The position numbers and the translations under genes were made by a program. The notes beneath the pieces are model-generated. The model searched no databases, was not told the DNA's origin, and worked only from the letters and a program-made list of their open reading frames with translations. Below are positions 8,727-17,570 of a DNA stretch of 64,000 nt, piece after piece. The stretch comes from JAHECQ01 sp963775125 (lineage in GTDB: Bacteria; Actinomycetota; Acidimicrobiia; Acidimicrobiales; SZUA-35), in the NCBI GenBank assembly GCA_963775125.1, contig CAVZHQ010000002.1, forward strand, positions 806,001-870,000, written 5' to 3'. Positions within the stretch are counted from its first letter, which is position 1. Each line of letters begins with the position of its first letter.

Positions 8727-8939
8727 TCAGGTGAACAGCGTCGCAAGCGCCCACACCGCAGCGAGGGCACCAATGACGATTTGGAGCACGGTGCGGGACA
8801 GTGGCGCCCGATCGAGCGAGCCCTGCTGCGGGCGTTCGGGTGGACGGACCAGAGCGAGCCCGTTGCCGACCACGAGCGCGGCCCCGATGGCCAGCACCAA
8901 CCAGGCCAGTAGATCCTCGCCCAGGAATGTCTCAGCCAA
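8727..8939 (-). CDS. Small two-span membrane protein, unknown function
   Basis: A 70-residue product with two hydrophobic stretches: AWLVLAIGAALVVGNGLAL (about 12-30) and TVLQIVIGALAAVWALATLF (about 50-69). They are joined by a polar loop rich in R/P/Q. The start ATG at 8939 gives MAETFLGEDLL. It is on the same strand as the small gene at 8318-8587, 139 bases away. I see no known family. The hydrophobic layout makes it a more convincing gene than the longer open frame overlapping it. Confidence 0.5.
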   Translation of the reverse strand: MAETFLGEDLLAWLVLAIGAALVVGNGLALVRPPERPQQGSLDRAPLSRTVLQIVIGALAAVWALATLFT

Positions 8940-9055
8940 AAGTTCCTCAAGTCATCGACGAACGTGGCCGATCATACAAACAAGCCGGTGGTCATCGCCC
9001 ACACCGGTGCCGGGTAGCGAGCGGGGGTTTGCCACTCCCTCCACACGCATCGCCA

Positions 9056-9075
9056 CCAGTGCCCTCGGGTACTGG
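9056..9075. terminator. Hairpin downstream of the 9101-9784 gene
   Basis: CCAGTGCCC pairs with GGGTACTGG around TC (nine base pairs, one G-T). It stands 25 bases past the stop of the minus-strand gene at 9101-9784, without a T-run. It is a plausible factor-assisted terminator. Confidence 0.35.
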
Positions 9076-9100
9076 AGCAGGTGACTCCCGCTCGCCCCAC

Positions 9101-9784
9101 CTATTCCCAGCCCGGCTCCAAGTCAGCAGGGCTCGGGTCGCCCGAGAGCGACTCGGCAACACGAACGGTCCGCCGGTCACCTCGGAAGGTCTCGATCAGC
9201 CGAACAGCACCGGTGGCGGCATCGAAGCAGACCACGCTCGACTGGCCCCAACGACCGAAATTCGACGGCGACTCGGCGATGAGTTCGAGACACCCGACCT
9301 CGGGGTGTTCATAGACCAGGTACTCCGAGAGCTCGGACGCCACCAGCACCCGTTCTTCGTCGGCAGTGACGGCAGAGACAGGGCTCGTGCATGCCACCTC
9401 GTCGCCCGCGAAGATCTGACAATCTCGCTGCTCACCGAATGCAGTCACGATCGCTGTATCGCCGAGTTGATCGAGCGCTCGATCGCCAATTCGGGCTTGG
9501 CGGAAACGGAGCAAGTCTTCGGTCCGACGTTCCTGACCGGCCCCCGAAGTCTGGGTCACCGTTCCGACGGCAACGTAGGTGGACGTCACCGACGCTTCCC
9601 AGCGGTCGAGGAACGCATCGAGCGGAAGAACCTGACGTGCTGCGGTGGTGCTGGCACCCGAAGAGGCTGAGTCGGCCCCCCGGTCCAGCCCCCAATCACG
9701 GAAGGGAACGACGGCGATGACTGCGCCGACCGCTGCTACGCCGGCGAAGAACGCAAGCCCCACCAGGAGTGCCCGTCGAATCAC
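9101..9784 (-). CDS. Membrane-anchored extracytoplasmic protein, unknown function
   Basis: A 227-residue protein with a single N-terminal membrane segment at residues 5-26 (ALLVGLAFFAGVAAVGAVIAV) and no lipobox. The outside part has four Cys residues spaced as two pairs (DCQIF..VAC and GCLEL..VVC), suggesting disulfides. The sequence ends PADLEPGWE. No family is recognised. It is divergent from the NUDIX gene at 9844; about 60 bases between them must hold both promoters. Confidence 0.6.
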   Translation of the reverse strand: MIRRALLVGLAFFAGVAAVGAVIAVVPFRDWGLDRGADSASSGASTTAARQVLPLDAFLDRWEASVTSTYVAVGTVTQTSGAGQERRTEDLLRFRQARIGDRALDQLGDTAIVTAFGEQRDCQIFAGDEVACTSPVSAVTADEERVLVASELSEYLVYEHPEVGCLELIAESPSNFGRWGQSSVVCFDAATGAVRLIETFRGDRRTVRVAESLSGDPSPADLEPGWE

Positions 9785-9843
9785 TCGGCCAATCTAGAGG
9801 CCGCGGATCGGGGTGAACACAGATCATCCAATAGGGTCATGGC

Positions 9844-10530
9844 GTGACCGATCATGAAAAACTGATTGCCGCTGCCACCGTCTTGCTGGTTCGCGATGCC
9901 GAGCGAGGCCTTGAAGTCCTGATGCTGCGGCGCAATTCCAAGATTGCGTTCGGGGGCATGTGGGTCTTTCCCGGCGGCCGAGTCGACGCCCACGAGATCG
10001 GCCCCGACGAACTCGCGTCGGCCAAAAGAGCTGCGGTGCGAGAGACCCAAGAAGAAGTCGGGTTGGAGATCGTCTCTGATGCGCTTGTCACCTGGTCGCA
10101 CTGGCAACCGCCGGCGGCCGCCGAGATGGTGGCCAAGGGCGGCCCACTTCGCCGCTTCTCCACCTGGTTCTTCATTGCGCCGGCGCCCGACGGCGACGTC
10201 GCCATCGACCACGGCGAAATCCATGAAGACGCCTGGCTCACTCCCCAAGAGGCGATGGACAAGCACGCAGCCGGCGAGATCGAACTCGTGCCTCCGACCT
10301 GGATCACCCTTCATCAGCTGTCGCCCCACTCGACCGTCGACGAGGCATTGGCGTGGGCCGAGGCACGAGAACCCATCCCCCGATTCTGGACACGTCGCCT
10401 GGCCAAGGATCCCATCACCCTCGTCTGGCACGGCGATGTCGCCTACGACAACCTCGCTGCCGAAGAAGCGGGACCGCGAAATCGCCTCCTCCTCCACCCC
10501 TCCGGCTGGGTGTACGAGTTCGACCGGTGA
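9844..10530 (+). CDS. NUDIX hydrolase
   Basis: A 228-residue hydrolase of the NUDIX fold, which cleaves nucleoside diphosphates linked to another moiety. The NUDIX box starts at GGRVD near residue 42, has an insert, and ends REtqEEvGL near residue 65, with the metal-binding Glu residues present. The long C-terminal part after the core resembles NUDT19-like or CoA-type NUDIX proteins; the substrate cannot be read from sequence. Start is GTG at 9844, because the nearby ATG at 9840 runs into a stop. Its stop overlaps the GTG of the helicase gene (GTGA), so the two are coupled. Confidence 0.85.
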   Translation: MTDHEKLIAAATVLLVRDAERGLEVLMLRRNSKIAFGGMWVFPGGRVDAHEIGPDELASAKRAAVRETQEEVGLEIVSDALVTWSHWQPPAAAEMVAKGGPLRRFSTWFFIAPAPDGDVAIDHGEIHEDAWLTPQEAMDKHAAGEIELVPPTWITLHQLSPHSTVDEALAWAEAREPIPRFWTRRLAKDPITLVWHGDVAYDNLAAEEAGPRNRLLLHPSGWVYEFDR

Positions 10531-11810
10531 ACGACCCCAAGCACGAATTCGGGTTGCTGGGTGTTCCGAGACCGCTCCTCGACGTTCTCACTCGGAAGGG
10601 GATACACACACCTTTCGGTATCCAGCAGGTGACGATTCCTGATGCCCTGTCCGGCCGAGACGTGCTGGGTCGAGCACCAACGGGGTCAGGCAAGACCCTC
10701 GCCTTCGGTCTCCCCTTGCTCGCGACGCTGACCGAAGCCAAGCCCCGAAGACCAGTCGGTCTCGTCCTGACGCCCACCAGAGAGCTGGCCGAACAGATCC
10801 GGCGCGAACTCGATCCGTACGCAAGTTCCGTCAACCGCACGGTTGGCGCCATCTACGGTGGCGTCGACTACTCACGTCAATCGGAACGCCTGGCTCGAGG
10901 CCTCGACCTGGTCATCGCGACCCCGGGGCGTCTCATCGATCTCATCGACCACGGCGACGTCACCCTCGCAGACGTGAACGTCGTAGTGGTCGACGAGGCA
11001 GACCGCATGGCCGACATGGGCTTCCTACCCGATGTGCGCCAACTGCTCGATCTCACGAACCCGCGTCGCCAGACCATGTTGTTCTCCGCGACCCTCGGCG
11101 AAGAGATCCAGACCCTCATCGACGTCTATCAGCAGGATCCGATCATCCATGAGGTCGGCGAGATCGAGCCGGACCTCACCCAGGTCGAGCACCGCTTCTA
11201 CCACTCGCACAAAATGGGCAAGATCGATCTCGCAGCCCGACTGATCCCAGAGTTCGGCACCACGCTGGTGTTCTGCCGAACCCGCCACGGCGTCGATCGG
11301 GTTGCCCGCCAGTTGGCCGAGAAGGGTGTCAACGCCGGCTGGATTCATGGCGGACGTAGCCAGCTGCAGCGCGATGCTGCACTTCATGCCTTCACCACCG
11401 GACGCGTTGCGGCGTTGGTCGCGACCGACGTCGCTGCCCGAGGTATCCACGTCGACGACGTTGCCTGTGTGATCCACTATGACCCGCCGGAAGATCTCAT
11501 CACCTACGTGCACCGTTCGGGACGCACGGCAAGGGCCGGGGCGACGGGCTTGGTCGTCTCGTTCGTCAACTCCGACCAGGTGAAGGCGACCTTGGCCCTG
11601 CAGCAGGCACTGGGCCTTCCGCAGGAGATCGCCGACCCCCCACCCGGCTCGATGCCCGCGGAGAAGGTCGAGGAGCAGCCTGCGAAAGAGGCAACGCAGC
11701 AGGCCGACCCATCGACCCCCGAACCCGACCCGAAGCCGAGAGAGCCGCGGAAGAAGATGGGCAAGAAGCAGCGAGCGAAGGCCAAGGGGCAGTGGCCGAA
11801 GCTCATCTGA
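10527..11810 (+). CDS. DEAD-box RNA helicase, RhlE-like (second copy)
   Basis: A 427-residue RNA helicase closely similar in motif order to the one at 3476-4879. It has Walker A APTGSGKT, PTREL, DEADRMADMGF, SAT and HRSGRTARAG. The C-terminal tail (about 370-427) is acidic/Pro-rich then Lys-rich (KKMGKKQRAKAKG), unlike the RG-rich tail of the first copy. I start it at GTG 10527, which overlaps the NUDIX stop; the open frame upstream is antisense-like noise within the NUDIX gene. It converges on alr. The two copies look like diverged paralogs with different RNA-binding tails. Confidence 0.9.
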   Translation: MNDPKHEFGLLGVPRPLLDVLTRKGIHTPFGIQQVTIPDALSGRDVLGRAPTGSGKTLAFGLPLLATLTEAKPRRPVGLVLTPTRELAEQIRRELDPYASSVNRTVGAIYGGVDYSRQSERLARGLDLVIATPGRLIDLIDHGDVTLADVNVVVVDEADRMADMGFLPDVRQLLDLTNPRRQTMLFSATLGEEIQTLIDVYQQDPIIHEVGEIEPDLTQVEHRFYHSHKMGKIDLAARLIPEFGTTLVFCRTRHGVDRVARQLAEKGVNAGWIHGGRSQLQRDAALHAFTTGRVAALVATDVAARGIHVDDVACVIHYDPPEDLITYVHRSGRTARAGATGLVVSFVNSDQVKATLALQQALGLPQEIADPPPGSMPAEKVEEQPAKEATQQADPSTPEPDPKPREPRKKMGKKQRAKAKGQWPKLI

Positions 11811-13027
11811 CCGCTCAGGCCATCGCAGCTCGCGGTCAGGTAGCGACGGGAGTAGCGACGGCCGAGGTCGACGAGAAGTTCGTACCCGATGGTGCCGGCC
11901 TCGGCCGCGACCTCATCGATTGGTCGATGAGATCCGATCAGTTCGACTGGCGCTCCGAGCCAAAGCGACCGCTCCGGGACATCGGTGACATCGATGGTCA
12001 TCAAATCCATCGAGATGCGCCCGATGATCGGCGCCGGACAATCGGCAACGAACACCGTGCCCCGCGCCGACAGCGATCGGAGGAACCCGTCGGCGTAACC
12101 AACAGCGAGTGTCGCCAAGCGACGCGGCTGGGTGGCCGTGTAGGTCGCGCCGTACCCCACCGAGTCGCCCGGTTCCACCGACCGCACTTGAACGATCGGC
12201 GCCTCGAGCGAGACAACCGGCTCCATCGGGTTCGGTCGACCGGGTGTGGGATTTCCGCCGTACAGGCAGTATCCGGGTCGGAGGAGGTCGTAGTGATACT
12301 CGGGCCCCAGAAAAATGCCGGACGAGTTGGCCAACGAGCGAGCGGCTCGTACCTTCCCGTCTGCGGCCGACTGGGCAAACCGGGCGGACAGTCGCTCGAA
12401 GCGTTGCCGTTGCCTGGCGTTCTGGGGGCTGGTCGCCTCATCAGCTGACGCAAGATGGCTCATGAGCAGCTGCACGTCGATCGAGGCCAGAAGCTCGGGT
12501 TCGGTCAGCAGGCGTTCGAACTCAGGGGGTGTCAAACCCAGTCGGTTCATTCCCGTGTCGACGTGCAGCGCTGCGGGTGGCCGAACCGACGGCCCGGCAA
12601 GGGTGGACCACCGGTCGATCTGTTCCAGGCTGTTGAGCACGGGCACCAGAGCGTCCCGTAGCAAGTCGGACTCGGTGCCGGGGTGAGCTCCGATCAGTAC
12701 GAGAATGTTCGGCTCGTCGATGCGACCGTGATCGGAATCCTCGTCTTGCAACCCGCGACGGAGGTCGTGACCTTCGCCGGCGTTTGCGACGAAGAACGTA
12801 CGGCACCCGGCAGCGCGCAACGCCTTGGCGACTTGTACCGCACCAACGCCGTAGCCGTCGGCTTTCACCATGGCGGCCACCGACACCGGGGCCCTCGACA
12901 CGCGCGTCCCGGACGCCTGAATTCTCGGGGCGCCATCGACAAGCAGGCCGTAATTCGTCACCAGCGCGCCGAGGTCGATGACCAAACCAGCCGAAGCCAG
13001 TACACGACGAGCGCCAGATACGACCAC
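11504..13027 (-). CDS. alr: Alanine racemase
   Basis: PLP enzyme interconverting L- and D-alanine for peptidoglycan. The PLP lysine is in AAMVKADGYGVGA near residue 55, HVDTGMNRLGL lies near residue 155, and the C-terminal catalytic Tyr region is GDSVGYGATYTA. Also present are ISMDLMTIDVT and the closing LGRRYSRRYL near residue 392. Family similarity ends there. The frame then continues about 115 residues, antisense to the end of the helicase gene. An adjacent frame stops immediately after RRYL (gctaccTGA), so the true stop is probably near 11846 and the tail is an indel effect. Start GTG at 13027. Confidence 0.9.
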   Translation of the reverse strand: MVVSGARRVLASAGLVIDLGALVTNYGLLVDGAPRIQASGTRVSRAPVSVAAMVKADGYGVGAVQVAKALRAAGCRTFFVANAGEGHDLRRGLQDEDSDHGRIDEPNILVLIGAHPGTESDLLRDALVPVLNSLEQIDRWSTLAGPSVRPPAALHVDTGMNRLGLTPPEFERLLTEPELLASIDVQLLMSHLASADEATSPQNARQRQRFERLSARFAQSAADGKVRAARSLANSSGIFLGPEYHYDLLRPGYCLYGGNPTPGRPNPMEPVVSLEAPIVQVRSVEPGDSVGYGATYTATQPRRLATLAVGYADGFLRSLSARGTVFVADCPAPIIGRISMDLMTIDVTDVPERSLWLGAPVELIGSHRPIDEVAAEAGTIGYELLVDLGRRYSRRYLTASCDGLSGQMSFGHCPLAFARCFLPIFFRGSLGFGSGSGVDGSACCVASFAGCSSTFSAGIEPGGGSAISCGRPSACCRAKVAFTWSELTNETTKPVAPALAVRPERCT

Positions 13028-13203
13028 CGAACGAAGGTTAGGGACCCCGGGGCGTTCTGGCGCGGCACCTACGAGCTTCGTACACTGCGGTCGTCAGATA
13101 CCGAGAACGGACGAAGCGGTCAGCAAACGCTGCGGCGACGATCTTGAGGTAAGGGACGTTCCAATGCGCTATCCGTGCACCGTCAACTCGTGAGGCGACT
13201 CCG

Positions 13204-14169
13204 GTGAGCCTCTTCCTGCAGCGCATCTTCGACGCGATGTCGAACGGCACCGTCTATGCATCGATCGCCGTTGCGCTCACGATGGTCTTTCGTGCCAGCG
13301 GGGTCCTCAACCTCGCCCAGGGCGAGATGGCCATGTTCTCGGCTTACGTGGCGGCCCTCCTGCGGTCCAATCCCCCGGGTGTCGGCCCGCCCGGACGGCC
13401 ATTCTTCGGCTCGGGACTCTTTGCCTATCTCGGGACTCCCTGGCCGGTCTGGGCCGCGATCCTCGGATCGATCGTCTTCGGCGCGTTGCTCGGCGCCCTG
13501 GTCCAGCGGTACATCGTTCAGCCGCTCGGTGATCGGGATCCTTTGCCGGCGATCGGAGCCATCGTCGGGATCTATCTCCTCCTCCGCGGCCTCGCCGGCA
13601 AGTGGTGGAGCGGCGGTGTGCGGATGGTGGGCTCGCCCTTCCCCGCCGGATCCGACGACAAGTTCGATGTGTTCGGTGCCCGACTCCGGTTCGAGACCAT
13701 CGGCATCGTCGTCACGTTGGTGACCGTCCTCGCGGTACTCAGCATCGTCCAACGTCGAACCAAGATCGGGCTTGCCTTCCGGGCCCTTGTCTCGAACCCC
13801 GACGGCGCACGGTTGGTCGGCATTCGTGTCGGCAGCGTCCTGATGGTCGGGTGGGCGATTGCATCCGCCCTCGGCGCGCTGGGCGGCGGGCTCGTTGCCA
13901 ACACCCTCAACGTTCGGCCGGACATGATGGCCCGCGTTCTTGTCTTCTCGCTCGCTGCCGCCATCCTCGGGGGGCTGGGCAACCCCCTGGGCGCCGTGGT
14001 CGGCGCATTCACCTTCGCCCTGCTCGAGACCCTTCTCACGAGCTACGTCTCGTTCATCAGCGGCGACATCGCGCTGGTGTACACGTTGGGAATCCTGGTT
14101 CTGGCGCTCATCATCCGGCCGGGCGGCATCTTCGGTACGAGCCTCACCATCGATCGGTCGCGGGCATGA
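13204..14169 (+). CDS. Branched-chain amino acid-type ABC permease, LivH family
   Basis: A 321-residue inner-membrane permease of the LivH type. Visible family features are NLAQGEMAMFSAYVAAL near residue 38, about eight to nine hydrophobic spans, and the cytoplasmic ATPase-contact loop around RALVSNPDGARLVGI. It ends with GGIFGT. The start is GTG at 13204. It forms a pair with the LivM gene, whose ATG overlaps its stop (ATGA). No LivK, LivG or LivF gene is in the window, so the binding protein and ATPases must be encoded elsewhere. The substrate is not certain; this family also takes amides, urea and other small molecules. Confidence 0.88.
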   Translation: MSLFLQRIFDAMSNGTVYASIAVALTMVFRASGVLNLAQGEMAMFSAYVAALLRSNPPGVGPPGRPFFGSGLFAYLGTPWPVWAAILGSIVFGALLGALVQRYIVQPLGDRDPLPAIGAIVGIYLLLRGLAGKWWSGGVRMVGSPFPAGSDDKFDVFGARLRFETIGIVVTLVTVLAVLSIVQRRTKIGLAFRALVSNPDGARLVGIRVGSVLMVGWAIASALGALGGGLVANTLNVRPDMMARVLVFSLAAAILGGLGNPLGAVVGAFTFALLETLLTSYVSFISGDIALVYTLGILVLALIIRPGGIFGTSLTIDRSRA

Positions 14170-15153
14170 AGATCGCCTGGCAGGCCGCAGCCCTTGCGGT
14201 CGGTGGTCCTCATCCCGGTACTGGGTTCAGCGGTTTTCGTGCTCCATGCAACCGAGATCTTCGTGTTCATGGTGGCCTTCGCCGGCTTGCACGTACTGAC
14301 CGGTCGGCTCGGTCTGATCTCCATTGGTCATGGCGCGTTCATGGGAATCGGGGCCTTGGGCGCGGCCCACACGGTGGACGATCTCGGCCTCCCGTACCTC
14401 ATCACCCCGCTGGCATCGGCCGTCGCCGCAGCTGCGTTCGGCGCCCTCATTGCCGTGCCGAGTCTGCGCCTCCCTGGTGCCTATCTCGCCTTGCTCACCG
14501 TTGCTGTCGCAATGGCCCTTCCCATCCTCATGATCCGCATCGACGGACCGCTCGGTGTTCGGGTCGGCGAGGATCTCCTGCCACCAGCCTGGACGGGACT
14601 CGACCAGCACCGCGAGGAAATTTGGCAGTACGGCCTGGTCGTCGTCGGTGCCGCCTTGGCCCTCGGCTTCGCGGCTGTCGTTCTCAACGGTCGATTCGGT
14701 CGGTCGCTCATCGCCGTTCGGGACGAACCGATTGCGGCCGCAGCCTTCGGAATCAACGTCGCCAGAACCCAGGTGCTCGGCGTTGCCTTCGCCTGCGCCC
14801 TCGCCGGCTTCGCCGGCGGACTCCTCGTGTTCGCTACGCCTTATGTCGCCGGCGACCGGTACACGTTCGAACTCTCGCTGTTCATGTACGCGCTCACCAT
14901 CGGATTCGGCGCACGTCGCCTCTGGATGTCCGTCCCGGCGGCCACGGTCCTCATCATGCTCCCCCAGCTCCTGGTCAACGTCGGATGGGCCCCCTACCAA
15001 TCGGTGATCTATGGTCTGCTGCTCCTGATCGCTACCCGCATCTCCGGTTCCAGCGGCTTGGCCGACATCGTTCGTCGCCAACTCAGTCCATCGACGAGGT
15101 CGGCGAGCGGTACCGACTCGACCGAGCCCGACGTCGTTCTTCTCGAGGTCTGA
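14166..15153 (+). CDS. Branched-chain amino acid-type ABC permease, LivM family (one frameshift near the start)
   Basis: Second permease of the transporter. It has the LivM signature LISIGHGAFMGIGALGA near residue 50 and the EAA-like loop RFGRSLIAVRDEPIAAAAFGI. The natural start is the ATG at 14166 (MKIAWQAAALAV), overlapping the livH stop. That frame breaks near 14203; dropping one G in the GTCGGTGG run joins it smoothly to VVLIPVLGSAVF. Without this correction the only start in frame is TTG 14194. The tail after RRQLSPS is polar and cytoplasmic. It is followed 4 bases later by the FAD-enzyme gene. Confidence 0.82.
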
Positions 15154-15157
15154 CCCG

Positions 15158-16369
15158 ATGCACCTCATCTTCGACCCCAACCCCTGGTCCAACTGGTCGG
15201 GGCGCCAAACGGCGACGCCCCGGTTGGTCGCCAATCCGCGGCAGGAGGACGACTTCGTTGCGCTCGTCCGGGCCGCCCGGGAACAGGGTCTGACGATTCG
15301 AGCAGTCGGCGCCTCGCACAGCCACTCGCGGGTTGCTGCTCCTGATGGAGCGTTGGTTGTCACCGACGATTGGCAGGGACTGGTCGACGTCGATGGAGCC
15401 CACCAGAACGCGACCTTCCGATCGGGTACCCGAATCTTTCAGACCGGGCCGCTGTTGCATCAACACGGCCTGGCCCTTCGCAACCAAGGCGACATCGACA
15501 AACAATCCCTGGCGGGAGCCACGGCGACGGGCACCCACGGCACCGGTCCCGGGCTGCAGAACCTGTCGGCCTCGATCGAGCAACTGCGCCTGGTCACCGC
15601 GTCGGGAGAGATCATCACCTGCGGGCCCCACCTCCATTCCGAGATCTTCAACGCCGCTGCGACTTTCCCTGGGTGGCGTCGGACTCGTCACCGAACTGAC
15701 CCTGGGCCTGCGGGACAGCTATCGCCTCCACGAGCGGGTCTGGCTGGAGCATCCGGACGACGTGATGGGCAGGATCGACGATTTGGTCGGCGCAAGCCGG
15801 CACTTCGAGTTCTTCTGGATGCCCGATCGCGACCAGTGCGCGGTCAAGACGCTCACCGAAACCGAGGCCACCGACCTCCCCGCGTCGGCGAACCCGAGGC
15901 GCGAGCGGTTGGGCTGGAGCCACGAGATCATTTCGTCCGTACGCGACGAGCGGCACACCGAGATGGAGTACTCCGTACCGGCGGCCCGAGGTCCGGAATG
16001 CTTCTCCGAGCTTCGGGCCATGATCCAACGAGACTTCCCCGATCTCACCTGGCCGCTCGAGTACCGAACGCTTGCCGCCGATGACCTCTGGTTGAGCCCG
16101 CATCACATCGGCCAACTGTCACCATCTCCGCGCACCAGGACATCACGCTCGACGACCGACCGCTGTTCGAGGCGTGCGAGGAGATCTTTCGCCGCCACGA
16201 CGGTCGGCCACACTGGGGCAAAGTGCACTACCGAACCGGCGACGAGTTCGCCGAGATGTACACCGATTACCGCCGTTGGTGGAACGTTCGGGATCAGGTC
16301 GATCCCGACGGTCTGTTCCTGACCGCGGACTTGACCGCGCTTCGACCGAACACTCACCACTCGCCCTAG
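15158..16369 (+). CDS. FAD-linked sugar-lactone oxidase-like protein (two frameshifts)
   Basis: Flavin oxidase of the gulonolactone/arabinonolactone oxidase family, about 400 residues once frames are joined. The first frame (15158 to about 15663) holds the FAD-binding VAO-type segment with GASHSHS and GATATGTHGTG. The second (to about 16120) holds the substrate domain starting LGGVGLVTELTLGL. The third, to TAG at 16367-16369, holds the conserved GRPHWGKVHYRT and an end reading VDPDGLFLTADL. The first shift is an extra T in TTT at 15663; the second is a missing base near 16120. Family knowledge suggests oxidation of an aldonolactone or sugar alcohol with oxygen; the real substrate is unknown. 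Confidence 0.75.
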
Positions 16370-16389
16370 ACCGAACGGAACCTGAACCC

Positions 16390-16937
16390 ATGACGACAAC
16401 CGACAGCACCCCTCGACCCCTGAGTGACGACCGGGTCCTCAGGCTCAATCACGTTGCCTACCGTTGTCGGGACGCCTCGGAGACGGCCCGCTTCTACCGC
16501 GACGTCCTCGGGATGCCACTTGCGCACGTGATCGTGCAAGACCGGGTGCCGAGCACCCAGGAGTTCGCCGCCTCACTGCCACCTGTTCTTCGAGATGGCC
16601 GACGGGAGCTGGGTCGCCGTTCTTCGACGTCGCCGACGAGGAAGAAGTGAACCAGCAAGCGAACCCCGACTGGGCCCAACATCTCGCCATGGAGGTCGCC
16701 TCACTCGACGTGCTCGCCGCCAGAAAGGCCAGCACTCGAAGCGCACGACATCAGCGTGCTGGGTCCGGTCGACCACGGCTTCATCACCTCGATCTACTTC
16801 CACGACCCCAGCGGTCATCGACTGGAGTTGGCCTGCCGCACCCACGCACCCGAGGAACTCAAGACTTCGCGGCCACTGCCCCCAATGCGCTGGCGGCCTG
16901 GGATGCAGCGCAAAGCCAGCCACCTCGGGTGACGTAG
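16390..16937 (+). CDS. VOC (glyoxalase/dioxygenase fold) protein (several frameshifts)
   Basis: The start ATG at 16390 leads into RLNHVAYRCRDASETARFYR, the typical opening strand and helix of a vicinal-oxygen-chelate domain. The remaining pieces lie in other frames: HLFFEMADGSWV (from about 16580), FFDVADEEEVNQQANP (from 16620), AHDISVLGPVDHGF with IYFHDPSGHRLELAC (from 16735), and DFAATAPNALAAWDAA to the stop at 16937. Metal-ligand candidates are His in LNHVAY and Glu in HRLELA. At least four single-base shifts occur in 550 bases. Either this stretch is poorly resolved or the gene is decaying. The substrate cannot be inferred. Confidence 0.65.
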
Positions 16938-16946
16938 GCTCCGCCC

Positions 16947-17570
16947 ATGACCGCAACCTCCAACCTCGCCCCGCCTCGATCGGGCGGACGACACCAAAGC
17001 AGCCAACCGAGCCGACGCCATCGCCGGGACGATGTCTCAGATCCGAGCGATCGAGGCGGGTGCCGGAGTCACCGCCGAAGGCGTCGCGGCGATCCGCGCC
17101 TGCCTGCTGCAGCTTCAGCAAGCAAGAGACCTCTTCAGCCTGGATGACTTTCCGTTCCCCGACACTGGCCGGAAGGGTTGCCTCTATCGACTCAGCGAGG
17201 ACGACGACCACCGGTTCGCGCTGTACGTCAACTCGAGCGGCGGCGATGTCTCGACTCCAGCGCACAACCACACCACCTGGGCCGTCGTCGTCGGGTTCGA
17301 GGGCCAGGAACTCAACCGCTTCTATCCGACGATCGGCCGTGCGGCGGCGTCGAACTGGTACGCGAGGAGACGGTCGAGGCCGGTACCGGTGTTGCGATGC
17401 TGCCCGACGACCTCCACTCGATCCACATCGACGGTCGGGCCCTCAACTTCCACTGCTACGGCCTGGCCCTCGAACAACTCCCCCATCGTCAGTACTACAG
17501 CGAGAGCACCGGCGAATGGAAGGTCTTCCCTGCCAACGCCGACATTCGGGAAGCTCGGTACGCTCGGTGA
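16947..17570 (+). CDS. Cysteine dioxygenase-like cupin (two frameshifts)
   Basis: Thiol-dioxygenase-like cupin of about 205 residues. The iron-binding cupin motif 1 reads PAHNHTTWAVVVGFEG (two His, near 17260-17305). The second motif includes DDLHSIHI in the frame used after about 17340. The overall order and the phrase NFHCYGLALEQL match cysteine dioxygenase-type proteins, which oxidise a free thiol to a sulfinate with Fe(II) and oxygen. Start ATG 16947; a one-base shift lies near 16975 and another near 17340. Its stop overlaps the GTG start of the rhodanese gene. That adjacency supports a thiol or sulfur role rather than a generic cupin. Confidence 0.7.
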
